64,000 nt of DNA from Apricaphanius iberus (taxonomy: Eukaryota; Chordata; Actinopteri; Cyprinodontiformes; Aphaniidae), in assembly GCA_028564705.1 (NCBI GenBank), contig JAPXFQ010002722.1:1798001-1862000 (forward strand). The letters are read 5' to 3'. Each line of letters begins with the position of its first letter. The stretch's first letter is position 1. Under the pieces are notes generated by a model, which worked only from the letters and a program-made list of their open reading frames with translations, searched no databases and had not been told where the DNA came from. Position numbers and translations under genes: made by a program. This document shows positions 37,401 through 49,200 of the stretch, piece by piece.

Positions 37401-39875
37401 TCTAATTCACCATCATTTGTTGTAACAAGCAGAGAAGAAAATAAAACCCGTCTTCCAATTTTTTGTATGGTAGAAGTATCAGCATTGGTGCTCTGTATCA
37501 ACTAGTACTCAGATCTAAGTATCGGTATTGTATCCGTTTGAATAAAGTGGTATCGTTGCATCCCTAGCTTAAATGTTTCAAATGTGGTCGTTTTCTGTTC
37601 CCCTACATTTTTCAGATGTATAAGGCTTAGATTTAATTCTTACATTTTATTTGGTTACCAAGAAAGAATATAAAAACATGTCTTGGTCAATGTAAAGACA
37701 TTTTTAGCTTCACGTGAGTGTGTTACCTTAGTGGAGGTGGGAGAGCCACAAAAGCAGGTGTGTTGAGTTTCCCGTTATTCGCCCGAATCTTTGGGTCTGC
37801 ATTTATTGAGACATAAAACTCTGTCTTGGACCTAAGGTAAAACAATAAAAGGACACGAGAAAATGTATTTTCTTTTTTTTTTACATTGACATCTGTGATT
37901 AATGACAAAAAAAGAAAGTTGCGGTCCTCTAAAGGGTGATTTACCGAAAAAGAGAGAACAAGACACATTCAAATGTAACGGCAAAGCTTTCTCTAATTTA
38001 CTTCTTTTTTATGTATAAAACCTGCGTCTGAGTCTATTTTTGTTTTATGACTGTAGCATATTTCTGTAACGATGAGGTGTGTATAATGGACCTATTGAAG
38101 GAATGTATGCATCCCAAGTGTTTACTGAATGTGGAGTAGAAAACAACCCTATAAAAAGCAGCAGCCAGGTAGCACATACCTGCAGCAAGTATGTCATCAA
38201 ATTCAAATTCCATGTGTGTTTTTCAGGTCTTAAAAATTTTGAAAAGAAAAAAAAAACCTTCTTGGAAGTTGTGATTTTTATACGCGTTTACAATTTGGGA
38301 GTTATAAATAGAGATTTCTTACCCTAAAGTGAGTAGAGCCTTATAATTGCTTGGCACGGTCTTCTGCCACTGGCGGACACACCACTCAGGGCTGGGTTTG
38401 GTGTAGCTGAAAGGTAAGGAGGTGCGGTGGGCCTGACAGTCGTCTCCTGCAGCACAAACTTCGGATAAATCAGGACAAGGAGAGGGAGTAATGACGCTGA
38501 AATGAGCTCGCACCTGCAAGAGGAAAAAAAGACAAAATTATTATTTACAGTGCTGTAGAAAAAATATTATTTATATTATATTTATATTGTTAATTAAAAT
38601 TTAAATAAGACTAATATTACCCAAGTGAATACAAAAGCAAAGTTTTTACTCTAAGGTAAAGGGGAAAAAAAGTGTCCAAACAGCCTGGCCACTTGTGAAA
38701 AAAAGACAAACTGTCCCCTAAACCAAACAATTGCGCTTACCGCAGTTACAACAGCAGCGTTGGAGGAATTTTGTCCCAGTCTTACTTGCAAAATTGTTCT
38801 AATTCATTCACATTGGACGGTTTTAATGAAGAAATATTAGTCTTTGCAGAGTCTTACCCAAAGTGCGTTAGGTTTGAAGTCACAACTAGCAAATAGACAT
38901 TAGGATTTTCTGATAGGGAGCAGAATTTATGATTCCATCACTAATGGTAAATCATTCAGGTCCTGAAGCAGTCCCCAGATTATCAAGATGCTATAGCAGA
39001 CTGCCACTAAGATGTTTTTCTGTCAAATATGCTAGCTTATGTCATTTATAGCTTTAAACACACCTTTTCTTCTTCAGTCTTGCGACTCCACACAACATTT
39101 CATCAAAAATATCCAGATCATGAAGAATTTTTTTTGGATGGACTTTCATATTATTGAATCCCAGACCCTGATCTTAACTTAGGTGTAATGGTTCTTTCTG
39201 AGGCTTACTCAATTCCCAGAGGAATTTGTTATCTTTTCTAAACTTGACAGGTGGTGGCGATTCGCTTTTTCATTGGTTTTTGAATTTCTTCAAATCAGGG
39301 CAGGATGTGTTCTTTTCCCAATATCTTTTGGCCTGCCTATTCATGTTTCAAAAGGTCAGGCTGTTATCAGATCTGGATGCAGCTAGTGAAGGGCTGCAGA
39401 TGCCTGAGTTTTCACCTATGGCTATAGATTGGTTTGTGTAGCTTTCCCCCTCCTCCTCAATAAACAAAATATATTATGGAGAAAGGGGGAAAAAAAGAAA
39501 ATATTATTTTCATGTATTTTTAGAGGAATAATTATCTTTCTGGGGAGCAAATAAATTACAGCTTATTTAAAAACAGAAATACAAGACACAATATATATTT
39601 TGCTTAAAAAACAACTTTAAAACACACTTGATGCATTTGAACAGAAATCATAAGTGAAGTCAGCGCTCAGTGTTAGAGCTAGATCAGGCTTAAAGACGGT
39701 GGCTACAAAGCGTCTTTTCAGAGGAGAGGAAGATTTTGCCCACCGTTTTCCCTCCACTGTCGTCCAGAGGAACAACGTGCACTGTGAGCCCCAGAGACGA
39801 CGCTTCGTCGGCCGGGCTCAGCAGGGAAAGAATCAGCCAGTGCAGCAGGAGCCCCAGTTTGAGTCTGTCCAGCAT
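24231..39875 (-). CDS. Unnamed ZP-domain glycoprotein, predicted GPI-anchored; complete coding region in 14 exons
   Basis: Predicted secreted or cell-surface protein; function unknown. Exons, 5' to 3': 39875-39744, 38513-38323, 37831-37727, 36994-36856, 35767-35617, 33848-33716, 30879-30727, 30330-30293, 30192-30163, 30067-29901, 27528-27059, 26830-26731, 25377-25020, 24313-24231. All junctions are GT-AG and phases agree, giving 749 residues. The start is the first ATG after an in-frame stop and opens a signal peptide (LGLLLHWLILSLLSP). Residues 45-350 are an N-terminal region with conserved-looking Cys motifs (VNCPADFHISVKDLDGDKVR; GSCTLTFTG). The ZP-N half runs from Cys361 to Cys445 (RCNQT, PTCQV, SGCGTK, ACRIP). 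The ZP-C half ends in the cysteine cluster at 608, 613, 622 and 626. A Ser/Thr/Pro/Asn stalk with several NxT/S sites follows. The tail SSITGVILMTITIFLQMNIL has no basic cytoplasmic end, suggesting a GPI signal as in uromodulin and GP2; a single membrane span is the alternative. The weakest junction is the exon 1 donor (AAAACG then GTGGGC). Confidence 0.87.
24480..24810. mobile_element. hAT-like element copy (right end preserved)
   Basis: It ends in TATCGGTGCATCCCTA at 24810. Internal tracts (GTATCAGTTCATGGTACCGG, CTTGTTACAACAAACGA) are shared, in inverse or direct form, with the copies at 34451-34823 and 37211-37566. The left end is not clear. Confidence 0.5.
26196..26239. repeat. (TTCTA)n microsatellite
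   Basis: About nine uninterrupted TTCTA units. The same pentamer forms the tail of the LINE fragment that ends near 32371. Confidence 0.9.
26941..27020. repeat. (TAA)n microsatellite
   Basis: About 80 bp of uninterrupted TAA triplets, only about 40 bp from the 3' splice-donor end of the ZP-gene exon at 27528-27059. Confidence 0.95.
27903..29539 (+). mobile_element. Tc1-like transposon with 222-bp terminal inverted repeats
   Basis: Both ends start CAGTCAGGTCCATAAATATT. The repeats span 27903-28124 and 29318-29539 and match colinearly over 222 bp with about a dozen mismatches. TA dinucleotides flank the element (27901-27902, 29540-29541), as expected for Tc1/mariner target duplication. It is 1637 bp and sits in a ZP-gene intron, antisense to that gene. 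The long, still similar repeats suggest fairly recent insertion, though the transposase is broken. Confidence 0.95.
28261..29286 (+). pseudogene. Tc1 transposase, inactivated by frameshift and stop
   Basis: The N-terminal frame from ATG 28261 shows a helix-turn-helix DNA-binding region (REIAKTLGVSKKTVWNIL) and an AT-hook-like GRPRKT. The first catalytic Asp is in LWTDETEI, the second in QMDNDPKHT and the final Glu in DLNPTEHAF, so all three DDE positions survive. A frameshift between about 28725 and 28760 moves the continuation into another frame. A TAA at 29018-29020 then interrupts the sequence just after the second Asp motif. The protein cannot be made whole, so the copy is non-autonomous. 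Confidence 0.93.
31515..32371 (+). mobile_element. 5'-truncated non-LTR retrotransposon 3' end, broken
   Basis: Plus-strand translation gives reverse-transcriptase C-terminal text: KTKELVVDFRRHR, YRYLGVHLNNKLDW, RLYLLRRLRSFG, RRTLAKITSLMDRVSHP. Stops and frame changes lie between these pieces. The element ends in an ATTCT pentamer run at about 32351-32371, typical of L2/CR1-like LINE tails in fish. It lies in a ZP-gene intron, antisense to the gene. Confidence 0.85.
34342..34402. repeat. (CTTT)n microsatellite
   Basis: About 60 bp of CTTT units with one interruption, in an intron of the ZP-domain gene. Confidence 0.95.
34451..34823. mobile_element. hAT-like non-autonomous transposon
   Basis: It starts TAGGGGTGCACCGATCC and ends GTATCGGTTCATCCCTA, with GATACC/TATCGG tracts throughout. 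Flanks gctgaatg (34443-34450) and gctaaatc (34824-34831) match at six of eight positions, consistent with an old 8-bp duplication. No coding capacity. Confidence 0.7.
35040..35222 (+). mobile_element. 3' tail of a non-LTR retrotransposon or derived SINE
   Basis: The stretch GACATGAAGTTAGCTGGTGT ... GGCTGTGGCGACCCCTGAAG ... ending in (GAA)n is, from memory, a very common 3' tail in fish genomes. The 5' part is missing. Confidence 0.6.
37211..37566. mobile_element. hAT-like non-autonomous transposon
   Basis: Ends are CAGGGATGCACTGATACTGA and GGTATCGTTGCATCCCTA. Flanks gtttaaac (37203-37210) and gcttaaat (37567-37574) match at six of eight positions. It is related to the copies near 24.5-24.8 kb and at 34451-34823. 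Confidence 0.7.
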
Positions 39876-39899
39876 CTCTGGTTTTCAGTAGGACGTGCA

Positions 39900-42840
39900 C
39901 TCTGATGGACAGGATATCACAAATTTCATCTTTCAACAAGTCTGGTATTACAAAATCGTTAATGCAGCATAAACCTACGCAGCATAAAGAGTTGGTCTAA
40001 AACAAACTGCTGTTTGATGTCTGCGAGAAGAGGGAGGTGCATTAAGGCTGTTATTGAATCTCTTAGAAAATGACAGATGATGGGAGTTCTTGGAAAAAAA
40101 TCTGAGAGGAACAATCACCTCAACCTGTTTGATGTTGCAACATCAAGGCTTAGTTTTTATGTATAATATTGGACATAAACAGACAATAAAAAGTTGTAAA
40201 AAAAAGCACTTAAACTATAATACATATCACATATAGCGCTGATTCTGTGTAATAAACATATCAATAACAGATTCACTAGATCAGTATGTTATATACAGGT
40301 GCTGGTCATTAAATTAGAATATCATGAAAAAGTTGATTTATTTCAGTAATTCCAATCAAAAAGGGAAACTTGTATATCAGATTCATTCATTATACACAGA
40401 CTGATATGTTTCAAATGTTTATTTCTTTTAATTTGGATTTTTGATGTTGAATAAATATATAAAACTGTACAAAGTAATAAAATAAAAATCCCAAATTCAG
40501 AATCTCAAAAAGTAGAATACAAATTAAGACCAATGCAAAAAAAAGTATTTTATGTTGTGTTATGAGAGCCCATGTCGGTCTAATAGTGGCCTTCAGCTCT
40601 TCTAAATTGTTGGGTCTGACATTTTGCATCTTCCTTTTCACAACACCCCATAGATTTTCCACGGGGTTAATGTTAGGACATTTTTCTGGCCAATCAAGAA
40701 CAGAGATACAATGGCTACTGATAGCTTTGGCAGTGTGTGCAGGTACCAAGTCCTATTGGTAAAAGAAATCTACATCTGGACAAAGTAGGTCAGTAGCAGG
40801 AAGCATGAAGCGCTCTAAAACCTCCTGTTAGACGGCAAATTTTCTGACATACTGAATTTGGGTCTTTCATTAGTTGCAAGTTATAATCAAAATGAAAAAA
40901 GTATAGATTTGAACTATATCAGTATGTGTTTCACTTTTTGAATGGAACTACTGAAATAAATCTACTTCTTCATGATATTCTAATTTTATGACCAGCAACT
41001 GTAATATCGATTTACCAGGAAACTTAATGTTTTTCATTAAACCATAATTAAATTTTTATAAAGCGTCTTGAGACATTTATTGTGAATTGGTGTGATAAAT
41101 AGTAAATAAACTGAAACAGTAAAACGGTTTTAAATCCGTCCCATTTTGTTCAACAATACACAGTTGAGGGAAGCCATTGCATTTGCATTTTTTCCCTTTA
41201 TGTGTAAATACACTGACTCATGACACCCACACTTAACAATTTTTTAAATTCTTAAATTTATTTTCAGTAGACCTGCTACTGTTTCGTAATCCTGATTCTA
41301 AACAAGAAAAAGTTGGAAATGTGACATTTTTCTAAAAGCTAAATTCAACCGTCTGTGTTAACATGATCAACAAAATCTTTATATTTTTGCAACCGTTTCA
41401 TAATTATTTGCACCCTCTGCGACTTATTACTAGATGGGAGTCAAAAATATAACTGGGTAAACAAGGGTTTTGGAAGTTCTCACATAAATCAAGAGAACAA
41501 TTTGCAAAAAAAACAAAAACAAAAACAGGATAATTTTAATTGAACGAGACCAAATGTAGTCTGGACATTTGTTAGGATTGCATTTAAAAGTTCAGACATT
41601 AAACTTCAATGATGGAGGAATATCCTCAATAAACAGGTCATAACCAGTAAATGTAATGAAAGCATTTCCAAATCCTGTTTTAGTTTCACAAACCTGTAGT
41701 TTAATTAAAGCTAAACAGAACTACATTTACAGCTCTTGCTGCATAGTATTCTAATACATTTCAGCTTATTCTTAAAAAATTTGGAGGAGCCCCTTTTATA
41801 GGGGGTACTAAAGTACATTCTGTCCTTGTTTTAATGCCTTGCTGAGCCGTTGTATTGTAAAAAAACATTTGGCACGATGGAAAATATATATTTTAACAAA
41901 AATAAATTGCATTTTAAGATGACTTTGCTACACGGTTTTTAAAAACACATTAAATTAGAACCCTGTAATGGAGAAAAGTTTTACATCATGGGGAAACATT
42001 TCAAGACCAACAGAATTAAGGTGGAAGCCACAGGAAAAACTGAACACTTCACAAGAGCAAAAATAAGACTACAGCAGGAAGTTATTTTTCTCTTCTCAAA
42101 AATGGTTAAGCTTTTCAAGTTGCTTCCATTCAAAAGGCTTCCTCATCTGAAAACATGGCCCTTTATTTTTTAATCAGATTCTCATAAACCAAGTAAATTT
42201 GTTTTATAAGGGTTCTTTTTTTTCCTAACCCAAGACTACTTTGATGACCTAGCTAAAATGTTGCTCCTCAGAACTTGACACCTAGTTTCCTTCTAATGCT
42301 AACCTACCTCTCACTCGTCGCTGATTGCTTTCCTTTGTTCACATTTAACCATTGTTAATGCCTGTATGCAGTTTGCAAAATCCTTTTTTTCCCCCCACTT
42401 TCTCAAATATTTCAAGTCTTCGTGCCTTGTATATTTTAATGTACGATACCATCAAGTCTTATCAATACAACTCAGCCAATTTCACTACTGCCAAATATCA
42501 AGTCAGATGATCTAATTTGCAGAACTGAAAATCAAACTGGTCCATTTACCTTCAGCTACAGGAATCGGTTTCCCCCCAAAGTCCAGCTTGTGTTTAGAAA
42601 AGGTGCTGCTCCTTAATGACTTAAAAAGGTGTTGCTTAGCTTAAATCATAGAAGAGAATGGAGTTAAACTGGCTAGACCAGGGCTTGGTGACGAGGCAGT
42701 ACAATTGTTGCATGTCAAGAGGGCGGCTTAATGAACAAGACCTTCATCCTGTACTCTGTTCAAAATGCTCTGCATATTTTTATTGTCACAGTCCGAGTTA
42801 AGACACTGCAACTGCACAAGGTTACACCACAAACTCAAAC
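39900..42840. other. Spacer between the ZP-domain gene and taldo1
   Basis: No gene supported. The main content is the Tc1/mariner-type element at 40296-41001. The rest is AT-rich sequence with only short, unconserved frames. The ZP-gene promoter must lie near 39880-40200, but I see no decisive motif. Confidence 0.55.
40296..41001 (-). mobile_element. Internally deleted Tc1/mariner-type element
   Basis: The left end CAGGTGCTGGTCATTAAATT and the inverted right end (CAGTTGCTGGTCATAAAATT) are terminal inverted repeats about 60-100 bp long. TA flanks both sides (40294-40295, 41002-41003). A minus-strand remnant from about 40750 to 40620 reads as the C-terminal part of a transposase, including PAHTAKAISSH and NPVENLWG (the last catalytic Glu region). 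The DNA-binding domain and first catalytic Asp are absent, so the element is 706 bp and non-autonomous. Confidence 0.85.
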
Positions 42841-42864
42841 AAGACTGATTTTCATCAAGTTAAC

Positions 42865-42870
42865 TTTATT
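42865..42870 (-). terminator. taldo1: Poly(A) signal of taldo1
   Basis: AATAAA on the minus strand, about 415 nt past the stop codon at 43288-43286. The 3' UTR between them is richer in G and C (43125-43280) than the flanking intergenic DNA, which supports its being transcribed UTR. Cleavage would be expected near 42840-42850. Confidence 0.6.
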
Positions 42871-43285
42871 TGGAGAAATATCAATTCAAATACGTTTAAG
42901 ACATGGTGTAGAGCAAATATCAGAGTTGATAAAAACATTTTGTTCTATACAGTCTTTATGGTATATAGTGCCTTCAAGTCATGGAATTATCCAAGCTTAA
43001 ACTTCCTTTAATCACTTTTCTGAGCAAATTTAATTTAAATATTAAGTCATTTTATCACATCCAACACCCATTGAAGCAATTATTATCATTAATATTTGGT
43101 CAGAAAACATTCCCACCCTCAAAGAGGAGAGATGGTGAAGGAGATTGGCCCCTGGAGTTTGAGCAGAGTGTAGAGGAGGCTCGTCCAGCACTTGGAACTT
43201 CTCCTGGGTACCTGCGGACAAACAGGCCATCCTCTTTGGACCCTACACCTAATCGCCTGCAGCTGGGAGACACCTGTTCCTTTCA

Positions 43286-46200
43286 TTACTGGCCGTTTTT
43301 CACGTTAAGCATCTTCTCCTATAATGACATTTTATTTTTAATTCATTAAAAGGATTAATTTGTTCACGATCTTGCACAGAAAAAAAAAGAAAAAGTGACA
43401 TTCTTACTTTGATCATGGCCTCCAGCTTGATTGCGTCTGCAGCAAACTTGCGGATGCCGTCAGACAATTTCTCCACACCCATACGGTCCTCGTTGTGCTG
43501 CCAGCGGAAAGCCTTCTCGTCCAGGTGGATCTTCTCCAGATCACACGCCTTGGCTGAAAAAAAAAAAAAAAAAAAAAGGATATCAGTAATGTGAATGTGG
43601 AAACAGCAACCAGAAGAAGTTAAAACTCCTCTCAGTTGTCCTCTAGTTGATTAAAACAAAGCCTCATTTGTCCTCACGATCACAGTGACAATTCAGTTAA
43701 GTGCAACTGTATCACTGCTTACACAACACCTAAAAGATAGCAGCATGTTACATTTCCTTTATAAACACTTATTGAAGTGTAAAATAAAAGAAAAAAAAAA
43801 AAAACTAGAGCTAATGAAAGGTATTTAAATACATTTTAAACCAAGTTAAAGTTATAATTTTTTGCAGCATTAACCTAAAAAATACAAAACTTTGAAAAAC
43901 GAGTATATATATATAAAAATAAATTAATAAGTGTCCATACATTTCTCCACACTGAGCATTGCAGTGATGGCGCTGTGATCCTGGCTGAGTTCTGCCAGCA
44001 GTCCAGGGGAGATTGTGAGCAGGTCACAACCAGCCAGGGCCTTCACTTCCCCCGTGTTTCTGAAGGAAGCTCCCATCACAACAGTGCTGTAGCCAAACTT
44101 CTTGTAGTAGTTGTAAATCTTGGTCACACTGACCACACCTAAAAAATAAATAATACGGATTCAGAGACTCAGTCAGAAAAAAAAAAAAGTTTTGTTATGG
44201 CCTTTTTCCCCAGCATAACCACTTTATTATACTGCTTACTTGTTTCAACGCTATGCAATAGCGTAATTTTAACGATAACCACGAACAAAAAAATGGTTTC
44301 AACCAGCTTTCTATTTCAGGATTCGATTCCCGCTCCTTTTTTGTATTTCTTAAGATTCCAGTTTAGACACAGAAGTGATCAAACAGACCAGATGAGGAAG
44401 TAACTGGGGCTGTGAGTGAAGTCGGTGATTTTAGTGTGCAGTCGTATTTTAGACAGAAAACAGTGCAGGTAGGATCAGCCAGCAGTGGCTTAAAGCGGTG
44501 CAATCGACATTCTGGACTCCACACGAACATGACCTGAGTGGGTGCAGCTGCAACATGCTGGGCTGGGAACGCAGCTCAGTGGTTTAGTGAAGGAAGTAAC
44601 AATAATACATGCTCCACATTAGAGTCTCAAAGTATCCAATGACTCCATGAAAAGTCACCATTTGTTGCTAGGTGTTTTTTTTGTTTGTTTTTTTTTTAAA
44701 GAGTTGCCGGAGGAGTCTAAACACTTGCTAAATATAGCGACACAGGCTGCATCCGAAACCACTAAATTGGTAAGAGGTCTTACCCCAAACCGATGTGTGT
44801 CAGCGTCCACCATGATAAGATGCATCCGAATTGGGCTTCCAGTTAGGAAGGAGTTGGGAAAGTGGCCTGTATGCTAACTATCATAGCCACTTTAGCATAG
44901 GGACCCCTGATGCTAACTAACTGGCGATTAGGAGCCATGTGCCATCCCACAATCCCTTGCGCCACAAGACGCCATCATCACAAGTCGCCCGGCCCACGTC
45001 ACGTAAAATAATGAAAATGGCCGAAATGAAAAAGATTGTGCATGTGAATACAACAACCTCTTCCGAAGGTTTATTTTGATATGGGTCATTCATGTGTGTT
45101 TACGTCGCTTAACGTCGGGTAGAAAGCTTGTTCGAAATGGGCACATTCACGAACGGTTCCCTACACTACTAGCCATAGTGTTCTCACTGTTGACCCCATG
45201 AAAGGTTAAGGATTAGTTGCTAGTGTTAGTGCTTAGTGGCTAACATTCAGTGGTTTCGGATGCAGCCCCAGTTGCTGCGTTGGCAGCACTATTCCCTTCT
45301 GGATGTAATGAAGTCACAGGACAGTAGGTATTCACATGACTCAAGCCAAAATAACTTCTTAAAGGGGCAGGAGCAAGTCATGATTCTGTAATTTAAATCA
45401 AGTAAGCCTAACTAGTCAAAACTGGATAGTGTTGATAAAATCATCTGTAATGTAGTTAGCTTATTTTTTTCCAGCAAAATTGTAACAGTTTTCTAAATAG
45501 TTTTCCCCATGATGAAACATTTTTAATGCATCAACATTTTTCAGAGGTCAACAAAGCTTCAACTTTACAGTCTAAACTCAAATTTTAGTCAAGCACAACA
45601 TGTTATGTCGATAGAAAATGAAACCACTTCATGCTGAAACCTGTAGCATTTAACCTTTTAGGGTTAAAAATATATTCTCAACAGCTAAATTAAACCAAAT
45701 GCAGCAGTTTAATCATGCAGCTTTCATTGCAGATGGTTTTATATAAACCTGTTCAATAAATACTGATCAAGGAAACAGCAGAGAAGGATAAGACTATCTT
45801 TTCAAGCCTGAATCCATGTTCAGATAGATTGCTTACACTTGTACTACAGTTCATCTAAATGCAATGATTCAGTTAAATTATTTTAATACAATTTTAAAAG
45901 GTATAGAGCTCTGGACGTCACGTGACTCAGAGCGTAGGGGCGACACTGGCAGGCAGGAATGTAATTAAATGAACGTCGCTGGCTGGGATTTTACGTCAGA
46001 GTTGCTTGCGCCCTCACTGAAGGATTCCATATTAAGCTAAAGATCCTGTGGTTAAATAAAAGAAGAAAAGCAAGAAGGGAGGGGTGGGGCTGAGGTGCCA
46101 ATTCAGAACGGCAATGGTCACCTGGGTCTTCATGGGGTTCAAAGCTTTTGCGGTCTGTGTTCTCCTTGTACCAGTCGAGGATGCGGCCAACGAAGGGAGA

Positions 46201-49200
46201 GATGAGCGTCACCTTTGCCTCTGCACAGGCAACAGCCTGAGCAAATGAGAACAGCAGCGTCATGTTGCAGTGAACACCGTGCTTCTCCTCAAGCTCCCTA
46301 GAAAACATTAAGAACATCATCAAGTTTACCACACCTGAAACGCTCACGGAAAGAGAAGAGCCTGATGAGAACACAGGCAATCAAGAGAAGCCAGGTTCTG
46401 ATTCCAGCACTATTAATTATGACCGATTCATTTGCTGCAATCATACAGCAGCTGTATAGTTTCTGCTTGTTGACTATTCATTTTGCCATCAGTAAAAATG
46501 CAATCACATTTTATCCAACAGCAAATGAATACTACCTTCAATAAAACTTATGGTGAAATATTTGGCACCTTTTTAGACATTACACAAGTTTACCCTTCGC
46601 ACGTAAGCTGGTGCTATAAATTTTAAGGTTCTGAGGCAGTTGTTTTGTGAAGGTGTTGTGAGAATGACCTCAATCTAAAGGGTAAATGAAGAAGGAATTT
46701 TGCTTCTTTGATCCTGGTCCTAAAGGTCACAACCCTGTGTCAATTTTTGACACCAGGGACAAAAAGGGAACTAATTGAAAGGAGTTAAGTTCATACTCTG
46801 CATTCTTCTCAACATCTGACAAAAAGACAGCAAGTGAAGCATTGTGCGCCTTTCTAAAGCGTAGACATATCCCTCTTGTTAAAACGTACAAATGTCACCC
46901 AAAATTATGAACAAAGCCTGGGTCAGTTAGTTTCCTTAAATCAAAAGGCAAAATTAAATAGTGCCTAAAAAATGTATTCTCACCCCTTAAACTCAAACTA
47001 TTCTATTGGCATATATTTAAATAGCGGGAGAAAAATCAAAGCAATTTAAAAACTGGAAAAGCGTGCCATGCATTTGTCTTTAATGTGCAGTTTCTCCTAA
47101 ATATAATCCAGTACATCCATTTGCCTTCAGAAGTTGCACAATTTGTAATCAAATTCCACCAGCATTTAATTGAAATATATTTTAAGTTTTGGACTTCTAT
47201 GAGAACAGCTCAAACCATCATCTGAAATGCACAACTGCAAACCTACCAGTCATGGTGGTCCACCTAAACAGACAGGTCAGTCAAGAAAAGCAATAAGAGA
47301 AGAAGGCAAAAAGCCAATGGCAAAGATCCATTGGCTTTTTTCATCCACACAAAAAAAAAAAAAAATTGTTCCTTAGGGTGGGTGTGCAGGAAAAAAAAAG
47401 CCATAAGGTTGATTTGCAGTTAACCGTAAAAAAAAAAAAAAAAGCTCTAAAAAGATGAAGGGAAAATGTACGTTTCAGTGGTCTCATTTATAAAACTTTG
47501 CCCAGAATCCTCACTACCGTACTTAAGCTCAGCACCTTTTTTTTTTTTACTTGGGCATTGTAGGTTTCTGATCTATCAAACTTTGAGTATGGACAGCTGC
47601 ATGCAATTTCCACTTTATACATCAGACTCTTTGTAGAAATGTGCTCAGTTGTGTTTGGATCATATCCCGCCTCCTACACACCCACTTTCTGCCATAAACG
47701 GCCAATGCAATGCGTCTAGTGAATCCACCTGGAAAGCTTCATTGCCCCTCTCAAAAATCTCCTGACATCTGATGGTGCCGCTTATCATGTACATTCCCCA
47801 TTTCTTGTGTGAGAGAGATGGAGAATAAAACAGGTTACATTTGCATTTTGCCAAGGAAGGTGCTATGGGGTACGGTTTCCTTATTCATGACATGAAAATC
47901 CTTGACCTATAGGCGAAATCTGCAGTTTGGAATCCAAAATAGGTCACCTACGTGATTAATAAGTCATTGTTCCTAAATATCATAGACATTTAAAGCCTGG
48001 CGAAAAGATGCACTTCAAAACTACTTTTAAAAAGTATCAGTATCACCCATTCAAAATATTGATTTGGGGTCATAAAAATGAATGGAAGCGCTGCAGGTGA
48101 CAGCATTGATGCAGCAGCGTTCCCGATTAAAAAAATAAATAAATAAAAAAAATCTTCAATGAGTGCCAGCGCATCCATTGTGCCGAATTATGCTGGGATG
48201 CTGCGGCATATTTGGTCTTCACACATGCAACAATACATGCAATTGCTATAAAATCTGAAGACCTATATATGAACATAATTCTTAGAATAAAAATGAGAAT
48301 CTGCTCAAAGATATGTTTTATTTGAGTTCCTATAGACGGGATAGGGGAGAAGTGTGAGTGTGTGTGCAATGCGCTACAAGTCTGAAAGTGTGGCTTAAAT
48401 TCACAATCCCTCCTGCTGCGCTGTCAGTGCCCTGTGTCCAAAAAGTGCGTAAGCAAGCTTCTTAGTGTGCTTAAAGTTGCACACATTTTTCCGCCATTTT
48501 TTTTTCTATAAATCCCAAACTTTGTGTTTAAAGTCAGAGTAGATGGGAAGTAAATACAGAGCAATACACAGCCAATGATGCATTAAAATCCCCCAGTCAT
48601 AGTTCTGAATGGATTTCCCTGAATACCTGAGGCAAGATAAAAAATTTAAAAAAAGCTGTTTTCCATACGCTGTCGATTCCAGAGCTTACGGTATTTTGCA
48701 AGGAAGGGGAAAATATTTTATTCCCTAGATGTGCTAAGCTTGTCAAAGATCTGCAGCAGTTATCAGTGAAGCAGTTCAACAAAATATCGACTCATGAGGA
48801 CTAAATACAAATGCATGCTAAACTTTCTCAGGTTTTATTTGGAAGAATGTTGAACACTTATCACATTAAAATCCCAATATACTGCACTGAAGTTTGTAAC
48901 TGAACAAAAGAAGGTTGCCACAGCAACTATTTTAAGAGCTTAGTGTGGAGCTCAGGGTTAAAACAAAAATCATTGCCAATTCTACAGCTTTGGGCTATAA
49001 ATATAAAAATTTCTGTCTGACATTAAATCAAAGCAGAATTTACAGATTCACTGCAGTTCAATAATTTGGTCTAGATGAAACCCACAACTCTCATTTATTC
49101 CAGTATTTATGCAATTAATGTCATTAAACGCACAGTCAGTCAACCAAAATAACCTGAATAACCCCCCCCCCCCCCCCTTCAATCCACAGGCCCATGTTTA

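Noticed and set aside
38548..39470. Possible TA-flanked element starting TACAGTGCTGT near 38550
   Set aside because: The left end resembles the element at 22997, but I could not find a matching right end or boundary.
41988..42173. 61-codon basic plus-strand frame
   Set aside because: Short, isolated and without recognisable domain or splice signals.
42981..43349. 122-codon plus-strand frame
   Set aside because: Antisense to the taldo1 3' UTR and last exon; its GC content comes from the UTR.
43300..43482. C-terminal extension of transaldolase after AMIK
   Set aside because: It is intron read-through; a GTAAG donor follows AMIK and the real ten-codon exon lies at 43318-43286.
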